From NCBI RefSeq assembly GCF_964340395.1, contig NC_135550.1, positions 16,721,484 through 16,785,483 on the forward strand: a stretch of 64,000 nucleotides of DNA, written 5' to 3'. The stretch is from Glandiceps talaboti (Eukaryota > Hemichordata > Enteropneusta > Spengelidae). The notes under the pieces are model-generated. The model made no database searches, had not been told where the DNA came from, and saw nothing but the letters and a program-made list of their open reading frames with translations. Position 1 is the first letter of the stretch. The number at the start of each line of letters is the position of its first letter. The position numbers were made by a program, and so were the translations under genes. Below, piece by piece: positions 25,001 to 37,104 of this stretch.

Positions 25001-28000
25001 CACGCCAGCAACAACGGAAATAGAACGCGCGTGCAGTTCTTACTGAAAATTCAAAGTTGTTTTTGTACGTATACTGATTGAAAGCAGAACACTCCATTTT
25101 ACAAAAAATTACAGCTTGAATTTCACCAAATTTTGCTTTTCCATTGTTTAGGACGGCACAACACCTCTTTACGTCGCTTCCCAGCAAGGCCACATAGAAG
25201 TTATGAACACCTTAATCACCGGTGGAGCTAAAGTTAATAGTCAAGATCAGGTAGCAAGAAATTTAACTACATACTTTGCGCTACGAACAATTGCCTTGTG
25301 AAACGATGGCAGGAACTCATATCACTGGAACACTTGCATGAATCAAAGATTGGAGGAATCACGAATCGTGCCCTCCCATTGAGGAGGGAGGGAGGGAGGG
25401 AGGGAGGGAGGGAGGGAGAGAGAGATGAATATATCGATGCACGCGCGCGTGTGTGTGTACATAGTTATTGTTATGTATCGTTAATGCCAAATATTCAACT
25501 GATAAACTTTTAGATACAAAAGAACTTTAAAATAGAAAATTTAAGATATAATATGATATATATGGTATAACAGACTGAAACCCACATTCTTAAACGAACT
25601 TTGTTCTTTGTTTTTACCCCCACCCCCACCCCAACACTCTCCTCTGAGTCATGATTGATTAATTTAGATTTGCTATCTACAGAATGGAGCAACTCCATTG
25701 TATGCAGCTGCACAACAAGGTCATCTAGATGCCACCCAGTTACTATTAACCAAAGGTGCAAATCCATTAATTGCAAAAGATGTAAGTGAAATTATTTTCT
25801 GTTTTCAGTCTGATACATACCACACTTACCGTCTGTATATATCTCATTAATTTATGATGTTCAGGCCTACAGCGGAAAAAAGTTCTGAAGAAGTTTAATC
25901 CAGTTTTGGCGTACTTATAATATATAAAACATTATAACAATATTTAGCAATGTATATTCAAAGTCTCAGCTTTTCTGGCCTTAAAAGTGCAAATACATCT
26001 CGTTTTTCGAACAAGTGTCACAGACCGCAAAGTGATTTATCACATGTACACTTTACATTTGTTTACAGGGTAAATGGTTACCATTACATATTGCCAAGTT
26101 AAACGACAAACCTGAAATAGCTGAATTATTATCAGAATCAAGAGAGGTAAGTTAGATTACATGATGACGTAATGTCAACTATGATCCGATGACATGTCCC
26201 GTACAATCCCAACAAAGGGTATCACATCAACCTCTTTGATACGATTGATGCCACGTATTGACCATATAACCAGATATAAACCAATGACAAATGTCACCAG
26301 AAGAACACTTTCATTACTATTATAGATCATTATACAACAACACACATACACAGTACATGTAGATTTTGAGTTATGCTAAAATGAAATATGAAAACATAAT
26401 TTAATATTATTTATTTCAGGATGGAGCTATGGTTATACCAACTGCGAAAAGTGTTAGCCCATGTTCAAAAGATGTAAGGATATATTCAGTCTTGTCGTTT
26501 ATGTTCATAATTTTATACGTTATTATACTACAAAGTATTTCATAATGACAACCGTGGTATTTCATCATAGCAACAACATTTCAACATAGCAACCGTGGTA
26601 TTTCATCATTGCAACCATGGTATTTCATCATTATCATAGCAACCATGGTACTTCATCATAGCAACCACGGTATTTCAGCATAGCAACAACAGCATTTTAG
26701 CACAGAAACCACTTTATTTCAGCATAGTAACCGTGGTATTTCATCATAGCAACAACAGCATCTCAGCATAGCAACCACGATATTTCAGCATAGTAACCAA
26801 TGGAGTGAATGTCACAACTCAAACTATCTGTTGGTAGTAAGATTATGTATCATATTGGATAATAGCTTCTGTTGACATTACCAACAGTACTGTGTATAGA
26901 AAACCGAGGATTTGGACTAGTGGTCTGCATAGAATCTAACCCTCCTTTTTTTCATACCAAGGAAAATCCCGTTAAAGCAAACCTCAACGTTGAAGTTAAA
27001 CCGTCATTGTTATTGGAGAAGGACAGGGTAGGTTACATGTATATTATTTTGTTTATATTTGAATGTAAAAATATCGTATGTCTAAAACCATTTTGACAGA
27101 CAAACACTCGAAGATTTAAAGATATAAATTACGATAACGTTCATTTCTTAGTCATTATAGCAGTTTTCACTTTTTAATAATCATAATATATATTGTAATA
27201 TTATACCATATAATCTCACAAATTTGATACAATTTATCTACATTTACATAATTATAGAGTTAATTTAATCGCTAAAATGTGTTTTTGTTTGATAATTACA
27301 TGACTTGTAACACGTAAAGCTTGAATTAGTCTAAAGTACGGTTGAATATAGTAGTATTCTTTTCTAAAGACGATAGTGACTCTGTGCCCAGATCCATATG
27401 AACACTACGTTATTCCAAAGATTTGAATACAATGCTGTGACTTTGCTGTATTTGCTATTTTGTAGGACGTTCCATCTTCGTTGCTATGGGCGGTTAGACT
27501 GGGAGATAAAGCTACTGTGAAATGTATCTTGAAGAGAGACTGTGTGAATGACGTCAAATATATGAAATATGAGGTATACAATGAGAATAATTCATTTTAA
27601 AAAATGCACCCACGTCAATCAAGGCACACATTTAAGTACTTTTAGGAATACCATTACGTTCTCATACATATTTCCAAGTGATATTATGTTTTGTTTTCTA
27701 CTTATTTTGATACTATTGCAAGTGTAATATATCCAACATATGTATACATAAGTTCTCATGCCATTCAAGTTATGACTAAATGTAATCCATTTTTGTATTG
27801 TCTGATTGAGTAATTCAGGTATTTTATTTTTAACTGTTTTGCAGGGTCAAAGTGCATACAACGAAGCAGTCATCCGAGGACATCATGATATTACTGAACT
27901 GATAATACAAAAATGTAAGGTAAGTTAAAAGGTCCAATATTATAGTCCAAATTTCTAGTAGAAATGATAGTCATTTCTTCGCTGCTTCTAGATGTACTGG

Positions 28001-28452
28001 TGTGTGTATGTTGGACGGGGGTGGGCGACAACTGGAATGATACATGTACTCGTATTAGGTTAGTTTTAGTTGTTGTTTTTGTGAATAATGAAGTTTCGTT
28101 TTATTTTGTTATTTTTCACGCATGTATTTGATGTTTTATACATGTCCATATATGTCTCACTGATGAAGTATTTCCCATTTTATTTTTTCACCAGGAAGTT
28201 CTCAGCAACTACCTAGAAGGAGAAAGTCGTAAGTGCTCTCCATTCTGGAGGGTCATAGCAAGACGTTTGCACGTTGACTATGACGACATAGAGGAGTCAT
28301 TGATTGATAGCGACAGTCAAAACATCTGTCCGCATAACATGAAACAGTTTTTGTGTTATAGTGTCTTTTTAAGGTGGATAGACGAAGAACATGGCTGGCC
28401 TGACATTGATCATGTCTTGGAAACCATCAAAGAAATGGAGGGGGAATTTTGA
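19089..28452 (+). CDS. Ankyrin-repeat protein with C-terminal Death-like domain
   Basis: About 501 aa over 15 exons: 19089-19145 (ATG right after an acceptor), 20883-20999, 21823-21921, 22785-22883, 23466-23564, 24210-24308, 24776-24874, 25152-25250, 25683-25781, 26069-26146, 26420-26473, 26962-27027, 27466-27573, 27845-27919 and 28195-28452. All junctions are phase 0 with AG/GT. Seven consecutive exons of exactly 99 bp each encode one 33-residue ankyrin repeat (e.g. DGTTPLYVASQQGHIEVMNT). The 78-bp exon adds a degenerate eighth, and exons 13-14 carry weaker ankyrin-like helices (LLWAVRLGD, YNEAVIRGHHDITELI). The last exon has a Death-superfamily pattern (FWRVIARRL...DIEESL...FLRWIDEEHGWPDI). 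The protein is likely a cytosolic adaptor in apoptotic or innate immune signalling; that role is inferred from domain type only. The first exon is the least certain. Confidence 0.88.
21040..21300. repeat. Degenerate tandem repeats in the second intron of the ankyrin gene
   Basis: Three to four loose units of about 30 bp around 'cgttttacggcaat' (21040-21145) are followed by 'cattatcggtaaat' units (21163-21255). Confidence 0.7.
21996..22068. repeat. (TA)n(TG)n compound microsatellite
   Basis: About eleven TA units are followed by about 24 TG units, inside an ankyrin-gene intron. Confidence 0.97.
22990..23087. mobile_element. MULE-type MITE, TAGACTGTAAGATAC family, copy 1
   Basis: Ends are TAGCCTATAAGATAC and, inverted, TTAGACTCTAAGATACGC. 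Flanks agtggtacg (22981-22989) and agtgatact (23088-23096) match at 7 of 9. It sits in an intron of the ankyrin gene. Confidence 0.7.
23230..23311. repeat. Small inverted-repeat element in an ankyrin-gene intron
   Basis: Ends 'tcctagaatcca' and 'tggattctaggc' pair as inverted repeats, with further pairing inside (ggaattcgttatcaaaattt). It looks like a relic MITE. Confidence 0.6.
25381..25425. repeat. (GGGA)n microsatellite
   Basis: About ten units in an ankyrin-gene intron, followed by AG and GT dinucleotide runs. Confidence 0.95.
26534..26806. repeat. ~24-bp minisatellite in an ankyrin-gene intron
   Basis: About eleven imperfect units of 'catagcaaccgtggtatttcat' type, alternating with 'catagcaacaacagcat' variants. 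Confidence 0.85.
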
Positions 28453-28923
28453 GATATACGCTAAAAAGTCCAGCAAGTACTATAACGTGACTTCCCTTAT
28501 CATAAAACCACATAGCTTCTTTCCTGCATCAGCACGTACCTGTTCCACGAGAATTGAGAATTTATATGTTCGCAAGAATGTTGATAACATGGAATATGGA
28601 ATCAGAAACTCTGCATGTAATTAAAATGGTTTTGTCAGTATTTCAGATTTTATTAAGAACTGGTGTACGTGATGTGTTAAGCAACGATCCAGTGCCAAAT
28701 GGGACCATATATATATATATATATGAGAAGCTGGTATTCACATTCCTACAGTATTCTGGGTTGATCTTTGGCCTGCCAGCTATTGTATTGCAACACACAA
28801 TATACTAGTATTAGGCAACGACATTTTTTCAACCCTAATATTTTTTTTCTTTAAATCAGACATGAGCTTCCTAGACTAAACGACGTGTATGATATTCTTG
28901 TAAAACCATTTTTTAAGTTTATC

Positions 28924-28929
28924 AATAAA
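28924..28929 (+). terminator. Ankyrin/Death gene poly(A) signal
   Basis: An AATAAA lies about 470 bp after the stop codon. Confidence 0.6.
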
Positions 28930-28963
28930 GAATATATTATGCAATATATTATTATGTTATTCG

Positions 28964-28969
28964 TTTATT
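28964..28969 (-). terminator. Candidate AlkD-like gene poly(A) signal
   Basis: The plus-strand hexamer tttatt reads AATAAA on the minus strand, about 710 bp after the AlkD-like stop. It is 34 bp beyond the opposing signal of the ankyrin gene. Confidence 0.4.
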
Positions 28970-29676
28970 TCAAGTGTTTACACCTCTGCCTTTGACACGA
29001 AAACAAATACAATTTCTCAGATATAAACATAAAAAAAGTTATTCAATCATCACGATGTTTAAGCACAAAAAGTAACTGTGTAAGCTTAAGCACGTCATTA
29101 CTCGACAAAAGTATTTTTCTCTTCTGTAGATGGAATCTTTGGGTCAACGTATGAGATATAACACAGTAAAAGGTTATATGAGCACCAAAAGTTATACAAG
29201 TGTACATTTCTCTTCTTCTCTATTACCTGTAAACATGACTTAAAAAGATTAAAGCTAGTAGGCAGTGACAGTGAATGTCGTCACTAACAATACTTCATTG
29301 ATGGTGATATCATAAGTGACTGCATAAAGTATATCTGTATTTTTATATTGACTATTCTTATATACTACATAGTGACATTTTCGATAGCCATTTTACAATG
29401 TAGACAATCTTCATGATACATTGTACGAGTATTTGATAACAATTTCATATATTTCCCAATTATTAATATTCTTGTTCGTTGATTATTAATTTCTTTCCAT
29501 AATCCTCTTCGTTTTTGGGATTCTAACATGAAATCCGTCATCCGTTGATGGCATATCTAGTACTTGTTAAATCAGCTGCTACATTCATTGTACTTGGTTG
29601 TTTTCTTCTACTTGTTTTGTTACTTTCTCGATTATTGTTGACAGACTCGTAGTCATGCTGATTTGCTAGGGATTTC

Positions 29677-32053
29677 CTAAGCATGTTTCAGTGCTTCTCT
29701 TTTACTGAGGGTTGACAGGCATTTGTCATTGTCTTTGACAAACTTTTTAACTTCTGAAGGATTGTGCCGAAAGTACTGTCTCAACGCCCAACCAATGGCC
29801 TTTCGAATGAAGAAGTCCTTTTCGTGGCAACGTAACAGACAAAACCTGAAATTGGAAAGAGTAAACATTATAAAGGAGTAACGTTTGAGTAAAACAACGA
29901 GGCACACTGTAATTAAACATTGGGTCTTTGACGTAATCATTCGGTGAACCATCCCTATATGGTGTTCAAAGTAATGACAGACAACATAACTTATTTTCCC
30001 CTATGTAGCATGTGTACATCCAACGTGTACATTTTTTTTGTATTTGACTTAAAGTATATACGCAAAGTTATCATCTATCTTGTAGGAATTGTGAAGACTG
30101 TTGACAGAGATCAGGTTACAATCGACTTTAGACACTGAAAGCTGATATCAGATATAATATGACACATATACCTGCAGGTTTCTTAAAGTATTTAGTATAC
30201 AACTACATAAAATTGACTGTTTGCACCTAGATTATAGTTTCATTAGAAGTAGTGAAGTTTATGAATGAGATGCGATCACCTCCTATCCTATTGTAGCTGT
30301 AACCGTTTATGATTACTATACCTGAATAATTTGTCTTTGTCAGTGTCATCTTTGTATCTTAGTTGATGTATCAAAGCTACTCGTCGTAGCCACATATTGT
30401 CAGCTTGTATCCAATCCTCTAGGATAGGATTCAGGTGTTCTGGGTGTAACTTAGCTAACTGTCCAATTGCTATAAAAATAAAAGAGAAAAAGACAACTAT
30501 AAGAAATTAAAAGAAGAATAACTTGTTTGAATTACAGCTAACACGATGTATGTCGATTTATAGTGTCTACTATACACTACCAAACATTATCCCGGCTGTG
30601 CAAATAATCAGTGTAAATTATGAAAAATTTTGAGGAAAAAATTACATGAAGTAACTCAACGTGTTACGGCTCAAATTAAATAAATAACTTAAGAAGGAGT
30701 GTTCCATGCGACGTTAAGGTGATTCGGGTTCTGTCTTGACTCGTGAGCCAAAGTAATTTATCGGCTCTTGAAAAATAAATGCGGACACGCTCGCTAAAGT
30801 TGCCACGACGTGTTTTATGAAGACGATGACTATAAATGTTATACTTTGGTGATGATGATTCAGGGAAAAATAAAGTTATGTAGTTTAATTTCTCCGTTTC
30901 TAAAACTTACTGGGAGCCAGAGCATCGACTGTGTCCCACCAGCTTTTCGTTGTAATCAGCGACTTGAGGCATTGTATAGAATGCTGACGTTCCTTGTCAT
31001 TGGAACCACTTAGCAGTTTCACATTTTTACTAGCTAAATCAGCACCGCAATGCTGGTATTCCCTTTCCGACTGTTGCCATAGCAATAGCAGGAGTTTTCG
31101 AAGCGTAACAACATCTAATGGTGGTGACGACTGAAAAATCTGCTCAATGAGAAACAAGGAATTCTGTAACATTGAGGTGCAAATCAGAAAATTGTTATAG
31201 GATTTACTTGGAAATACAGAGAATGTCTGCTAAAGAAACAATACTTTAATACTTAGTGTATGGCAGCAACAACGCCAGACTAACCCGTGTTTGTTTCTTC
31301 GCCTCAACAGAGTTCATTCATGGATTTTGTTTCTAGGTAAAATAGACTCACATATTTAGTATTTTTTCTGGCATCGACCTATATTTAATGTTTACCTTCA
31401 AAGACGCCACATGGATGAAAAACGGGTATATATTGTTATTACAATGTAGTTCTATGTCACTAAAAAATCAGGTAAAACAACATACATGTAGCCTAGCCCA
31501 CGTCCGTGTTTGTTTGTGTAACTCAATGAACTGCAAAAAGCTAAACAATGCGCATGAAAAGATCTAAAAAGTTTGTGATTAAGTTTATATGTACAGGAAG
31601 TGAATGTAACAAACCGGGTTTGTTTGTTTCACCCCACTTTATGAAATATTTTTAATAACCGACCCATCCGTTTTTTAGGGTGTTATGATGAAAAACATAA
31701 AAAAAAAGACAGCCCAATCACTGAAGCTTTACGTGACATGTAAGAGTGGTAGTTTGGCATATATTTTAAGAGTTTTAAAAGTTTGCATTCCCAACCTCTT
31801 TATCAATGGCACGTCTTGTTGGGGCCTGCATTCCGTAAAATTCAAACTGATTCCTCATGTATTTCTTCGCACCTGCTGCCTTCTGAGCATCTGCCACCGA
31901 TGCGTACATCTTGGTGATTTTTGATAAAATCGCGGTTGGAGCGCCACCACTCATTGGTTCTTTTAAAGGTTGACCGCCCTTCTTGTTCGCTTTCCTTGTC
32001 AGTAGCTCACTCCCACGGCGACCACGGCTCTTCCGTTGTTTTGTCTTGGGCAT
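29677..32053 (-). CDS. AlkD-family DNA alkylation repair protein
   Basis: HEAT-like-repeat DNA glycosylase of the AlkD family (PF08713 type), which removes bulky or cationic alkylated bases without base flipping. Four exons on the minus strand: 32053-31796, 31163-30911, 30469-30322 and 29845-29677, all with AG/GT borders and consistent phase, giving 275 aa. The N-terminus (MPKTKQRKSRGRRG) is basic and could be a nuclear localisation signal. Family landmarks appear in order: NQFEFYGMQAPTRRA, KSWWDTVDALAP (W and D of the active site), MWLRRVALIHQLRYK (Arg), FFIRKAIGWALRQY (second Trp) and LSKREALKHA at the end. These correspond to Trp109, Asp113, Arg148 and Trp187 of Bacillus cereus AlkD as I recall them. 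An in-frame upstream ATG at 32137 exists, but MPK gives the more typical protein. Confidence 0.92.
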
Positions 32054-32667
32054 TTCGAGATGAAAGTTTCTAGAGTTTGAAAAGCACGGGGAAGTGGTAA
32101 AGACGAATAATTTAGGAGGAAGGGGGCATAAAATCAAATAACAACGTAAATTGATACCGTACAGGAGACCACAGTTGAAATTGTGTCGCCACCTTCAGCT
32201 CGGCCGGCCATGAAGTGAGCCATCAGCGGTGAGGATAGATATTACTGATACTGTTGTTTAAAACGTTTAAAAAGTTGACGTCATAATCAGAATCACAATC
32301 AGATTGAAAGGAAACTGCATCTGTCGATGTCGTCATATTAGCGCCTGATCCAAAAAATTACGATAAAACACACCAGACAAGGAATATTACCGCCGAGAAT
32401 ATACCCGCTTGGTGATAGTGTAACTGACTGCTTTTATATTTGGGGAAAATAACCTGAAATTTAATAACATTTGACACCAAAACAATAGCAGACGTAAGTT
32501 TTAATAGCCGATCGCAAGGTAGCAGAAGAGTACAAATTGTGTAAAACACATAATTTAAGCTTAAATATCTAAATACAGTAACAGATACAATATACATACA
32601 CAATAGTAATACACACATGTTAGTGTGTTTGTCACAGGCACTTGTTTCCCGATATATGTTTTAGAAT

Positions 32668-32759
32668 AAAAATAACACGGGTTTCTAGGATCGCCTAAGT
32701 CCACACACTGCGAAATATATTTATATTACGCGATCCCAGAAACCCTTGTTATAATTTTA
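32668..32759. mobile_element. Small palindromic MITE
   Basis: Left arm 'ataacacgggtttctaggat' pairs with the right arm, which inverted reads 'ataacaagggtttctgggat'. The arms are about 25 bp. The target duplication is not clear. Confidence 0.7.
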
Positions 32760-33009
32760 CCCCTTTCATATAAATATTTGCCAAGTATCTCAATATTATC
32801 GACATTTTATTGTATTCAGGAACATATATTGGGAAAGAAGTGACTGTGGTGTTTGTTTCAGAGGTCCCTGCAACAGTTTCTGATTCTTTCATCTACACTT
32901 GATTTCGAGGTAAACTTTTAATCCGTTGTCATCAAAGTTTTTATCTAAGCACAAGGAGCCAATGATAAATTAAAATGTTAAATTAATCTAATCTTGGCAG
33001 GAACCGTGT

Positions 33010-33088
33010 TACAAACAAACAAACAAATAAACAAACAAACAAACAAACAGAGGCACAGACAAACAGATAGATAGACAGACAGACAGAC

Positions 33089-33173
<85 letters not shown>

Positions 33174-33200
33174 CATAGATACATAGATAGATATATAACA
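33010..33200. repeat. (CAAA)n, (GACA)n and (GATA)n microsatellites
   Basis: About nine CAAA units, then GACA units, then about 27 GATA units ending in GATACATA variants. Several frames stay open across the array only because the unit lacks stops. Confidence 0.98.
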
Positions 33201-33292
33201 TTGAACATACACAAATAAACAAACCATATGTAAGTATAAATACCATAAACACATGAACAAGTGTCTGTCATTATGTATATCCACCAGCCTAT

Positions 33293-33440
33293 ATACTAAA
33301 ATATGTTACAAATAACGTTTCTAAAATTATATGCTCATTCTCATATGATATATCATCATGATTGTACACGGTTTTTTTTTGTTCAATGAATATGTAATTT
33401 TAGAAACATTTAATATTAGTAACATACTGTAGTTTAGTAC
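33293..33440. mobile_element. Inverted-repeat element
   Basis: Arms 'gtttctaaaattatat' and 'atgtaattttagaaac', with outer 'atatgttac'/'gtaacata', form a stem of about 40 bp around an AT-rich centre. Confidence 0.65.
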
Positions 33441-34659
33441 ACAGGTTAACGTTCATGGCTATATACATATATTATTTTGGGCTCTCTATGACGAAAAGTA
33501 CGACGTTATGAGTTTAGATAAAAACATCATGAACGAAGCGTTTTCGCGGCAAGTTGGTATATTTTAGCAGCCCGATGTGTAATCGCATTTTGCACATGAC
33601 GGTCATCTTTCTTCAAAACATGAACATTTTATATTACCACAAATCATCGTCGCAAACCACGGTCTGTTTTACGGCAACGTTCTTAACGAACCACCTCCCA
33701 CTTATTTCGAAATGTAGTGGAAGAAATAATAACTCTGGTTTGCGGGAATGCCACAAATATATTTAATCCTTGACTTTGAACTCAAAAACAAAAGACGTTG
33801 CGCAGAGTACACATGATACAGAGATAGGCAACGTTCTGCTAGATCAGAAGCTATCGCTATCATTCCATCTAAGATATTTTATTTCATGTAACATTGTGAT
33901 TGTGATGGTTATATCTAGAGACCTTCTCATATGATAATCACATAATAAGCAACCAGCAAATGATTAAAATATAATACAATGTGGATGTACGCCCCCCTTG
34001 TGTATATATAATTATATATATACATTTATCTGAGTCATCATGAAATAATCCTGGTAGTCTACCTAGCCTCTATTTCACTTGACAATAACAATGTTGAAAT
34101 ACAGTTATTGATAAATAATATCTATGATATTGCAGGGATGTGATAGTTGCAATTAACGTTTCAAATACGAACAGCCTCGTCAGTGTACGTACACCGTCCA
34201 AAGCAATGTGTTCACACACGCCATAGTCCCACACTACGATAGCTACATAGCTACAGGCAGCGTCTACACGGGAATAAATGTCTCTAGAGGGAGTGCGTTT
34301 AAAAGAAGGAACTACTCATCTCCTCCACACGAATGAGATCCCTATTAAAACACAGACAGTGAATCGTAACTGGTGAAAACACTAGGCTAATATTCCTGGG
34401 TATCCTCGTGGAAGAATTGCATATCTGTGGATATCAAGAACAAAAGTTTGTCTGTTGGTCAAGAATTTCACGTGGGCCATTCAGAACTCACTAGGGTGGC
34501 GTTGGTAGCACTGGGCGTTTTTTTGCTTTAGATTGTTATCTAAGCAGTGGCATCTGTTAATAGTATTCGGGATAAGCTCTGCTATCTGTGTAGCGTCTTG
34601 GAACATACTTCGTCGCGTATTCCCACACAATTATAACTCCGCGCGTTTTTTTTTACAAT

Positions 34660-35253
34660 ATGGGTGGTATATTCAGCAAAAAGAAAAACTACGATGTTAG
34701 CAACAAGAAGGGAAAGAGCTCGACCAGCGAAGAACCGGAGGTGGTGCATGTTGAAGACAACAAGGCTGGTGACAACCAGATCGAAGTGAACGGGGGAGAG
34801 CCAACCGCCGTGGAGTTGGAGGCCAACGAGAAGGACAGCACGTTGAAGAAGGATGCTAAAGCTAAAGAAAAAGAAAACAAAAAGAAGGAAGAGGCCAAAA
34901 AGAAAGAAGAAAAGGAAAAGAAGAAACGAGAAGAAGCGAAAAAGAAAGACGAGGCTAAAAAAGAGAAAGTTAGTAGGAAAGATTCTAAAAAGGGTAAAAA
35001 GAACGAGAAAGAAAAAGAACAGAAGGAATCATCTAACAAGGATGAAGGTGCCGAAAACGTTGAGGAGGCCCCGAAGGTGGCTGCATCGGAAGAAACGAAG
35101 GTGGTGGAAACGACAGCCGAAACGAAGAAAGAAGTTGTAGAAGAAGGCAAAACAGTCGTGGAGACAGTTGAAGTTACCAAAACGACTACGGTCGTTGTCA
35201 AGGAGGGAGAAGAAGTTGTCACCAGTGTTACAACTAGCACCACTGTAGAAGAG
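34660..35253 (+). CDS. First coding exon of an N-myristoylation-type Lys/Glu-rich protein
   Basis: The exon opens with MGGIFSKKK: Gly2, Ser6 and Lys7 fit the N-myristoylation consensus. It encodes 198 residues before a GAG|GTAGGT donor in phase 0. Residues about 60-125 are an alternating Lys/Glu stretch (AKKKEEKEKKKREEAKKK) likely to form a charged single alpha helix. The region after about 150 is Val/Thr/Glu-rich (VETVEVTKTTTVVVKEGEEV). The layout resembles membrane-tethered acidic/basic proteins such as BASP1 or MARCKS, without detectable identity. I found no certain second exon in the remaining 28 kb, so the gene is incomplete here. Confidence 0.75.
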
Positions 35254-36575
35254 GTAGGTTTATCATGTTTTCAGATCTTGTTCTCTTACTAGCAGACAGA
35301 CACAGACTGCATGTTGCAAAAGTCACATGGTATATACTTCCATGTAAAAGCGACCATGGCGGTCAAAGGTTCACAGACAGGTTTTACATGTAATATTGTA
35401 ACGAATGACAGGTCACGAACCGAGTTCTCTATTAAACCAAACGTGCGTGTTTTGACGTAACTCGATAAGATCGCACATATTGCAATTACACAAATTGGCT
35501 GAGTATGTCAACAATATCTAATATAATTCTTGCAGTCCAGTGATGCAGATCTCGGTCGTCGAGTTGCTTTGTTATGCTAGCTTTCTGATTTCAAAACTTC
35601 TGTAATTATCAATATCGTCCACAGATTTGAGCTTGTAATTATGTGGGTGATACTTTCATGATTTGAGCAACTGCTGTCACCACTAGAGGAACTGCGGAGT
35701 TGATGATGAGTGGACATAGTCATAGTAGAGAGTAAGAAGTTACATAATGGAGTTATTTTTACCGTCTAAAATAAATATTGTGGGAATGGTTTCTTAAGGG
35801 GATCCTGCGTAGCTACTGATGGGAGATTTGGCAGCAATCTCGGTTCTCAGTGAAATGGTTGATTTACCGTCGTCATACGGTGATCAGTAGATGTAAACCA
35901 ATATTGCACAAAAGCCTTTGTTCGCTCTCAGTGTAAGTTGTCAAAGTCTGCGAAGGGCATGAACCTATTGTTGTCTGGGGGATCGGGAGAGCTCTTTTGT
36001 CGACGGGAAGCTTTGATGAAGGATCGTCATTTGCATAACAATAGTCCAACCAATCGAAAACAATCAATAATTGTTGTATTTTTTCCTCCAGATGCCATAC
36101 ATTTTCGTATCATTTATTTGTTAATATCATTGAATGGGGATTACTTTACCCAGAACATGGCTTTTTAATTTATGCTGTTTATTCTAGATAATACAATAAC
36201 ATTGTGCTCGTGTATTGAATTCATAATGGCCAAATCAGATGTATTTGCAGTTCCACTTTCTTTCAAAAGTCTGAACCGTTATTGAAACCATTAAATGATA
36301 TGGTTAAAATTAATTTATCTTTTTATTTAGTGCAGAGAAATTACAATTTAGGAGACCTGGTGTTTCAAGAGTCTGCATGTCAGAGGTGATGGAAAATATA
36401 GTGCCCTATTATGTAGATTTACAATGTAAATGAAAAACAACAAATAAAGCAAGGGGAACCTTTCTCATAATTGTTTTGTATTAATAGTATTGTAGAATTG
36501 TACAGAGAAATGTTTGAAATTGACACTTATCATGTAAGCATGTCAGCATGTTGTCTAACCATGCCTGTTTCAAAT

Positions 36576-36668
36576 TAGCCTTGGGATTCAACTGTCTGGC
36601 TTGAAAATGCCATTCACAATATACTGTCAAACCAGTATGTAGAGTCAGATAGGCAAGTCTCTGGGCTA
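36576..36668. mobile_element. TAGCC...GGGCTA inverted-repeat fragment
   Basis: The right end, 'aagtctctgggcta', is the same as in the element at 5882-5987. The interior 'aaaatgccattcac...cagtatgtagagtcaga' recurs at 46818-46856. Confidence 0.55.
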
Positions 36669-37025
36669 GGATTGAGCAATGATATTGGTGTAAATCAATC
36701 AACTAAAAAATTCTATGCTGTGCCTCAAGGTGGCCTTTTTTTTATGAGCACAACTGAATCTGTGCAGTAGGCTAGGGCCATAGGCATAGTAAAGACTAGT
36801 GTGTGTGTATATGTATGCGAGTGTGTACAAAATTTGACATTTGTCTGGAGTATATACTAGTAGTAGTGAATTCAAATGTGGAAAAGAAAAAGAGGGTTGC
36901 CATATTTCCTTAAAACCTTGAAATAACCAAAAATCTGTACAGTCACTATTAAAATTAATATTTCATAAATGTATGCATTCTGAAATCAATCAATGCATAT
37001 TTATTTTGACATGTTCATATTTTTC

Positions 37026-37027
<2 letters not shown>

Positions 37028-37102
<75 letters not shown>
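37028..37102. repeat. (TA)n microsatellite
   Basis: About 37 TA units. Confidence 0.97.

Positions 37103-37104
<2 letters not shown>

Larger units (their letters stand above)
32138..34659. other. Intergenic stretch between divergent genes, no gene seen
   Basis: This should hold the AlkD-like promoter on the left and the promoter of the myristoylated protein on the right. It contains two inverted-repeat elements and two tetranucleotide tracts. No exon is seen. Confidence 0.6.

Noticed and set aside
32978-33284. Three overlapping long frames rich in Ile, Tyr, Leu and Ser
   Set aside because: All come from the GATA/GACA microsatellite.
34689-35243. A 184-residue Ser/Phe-rich frame on the minus strand
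   Set aside because: It is the antisense of the Lys/Glu-rich exon; the low-complexity codons of that exon leave the opposite frame open.
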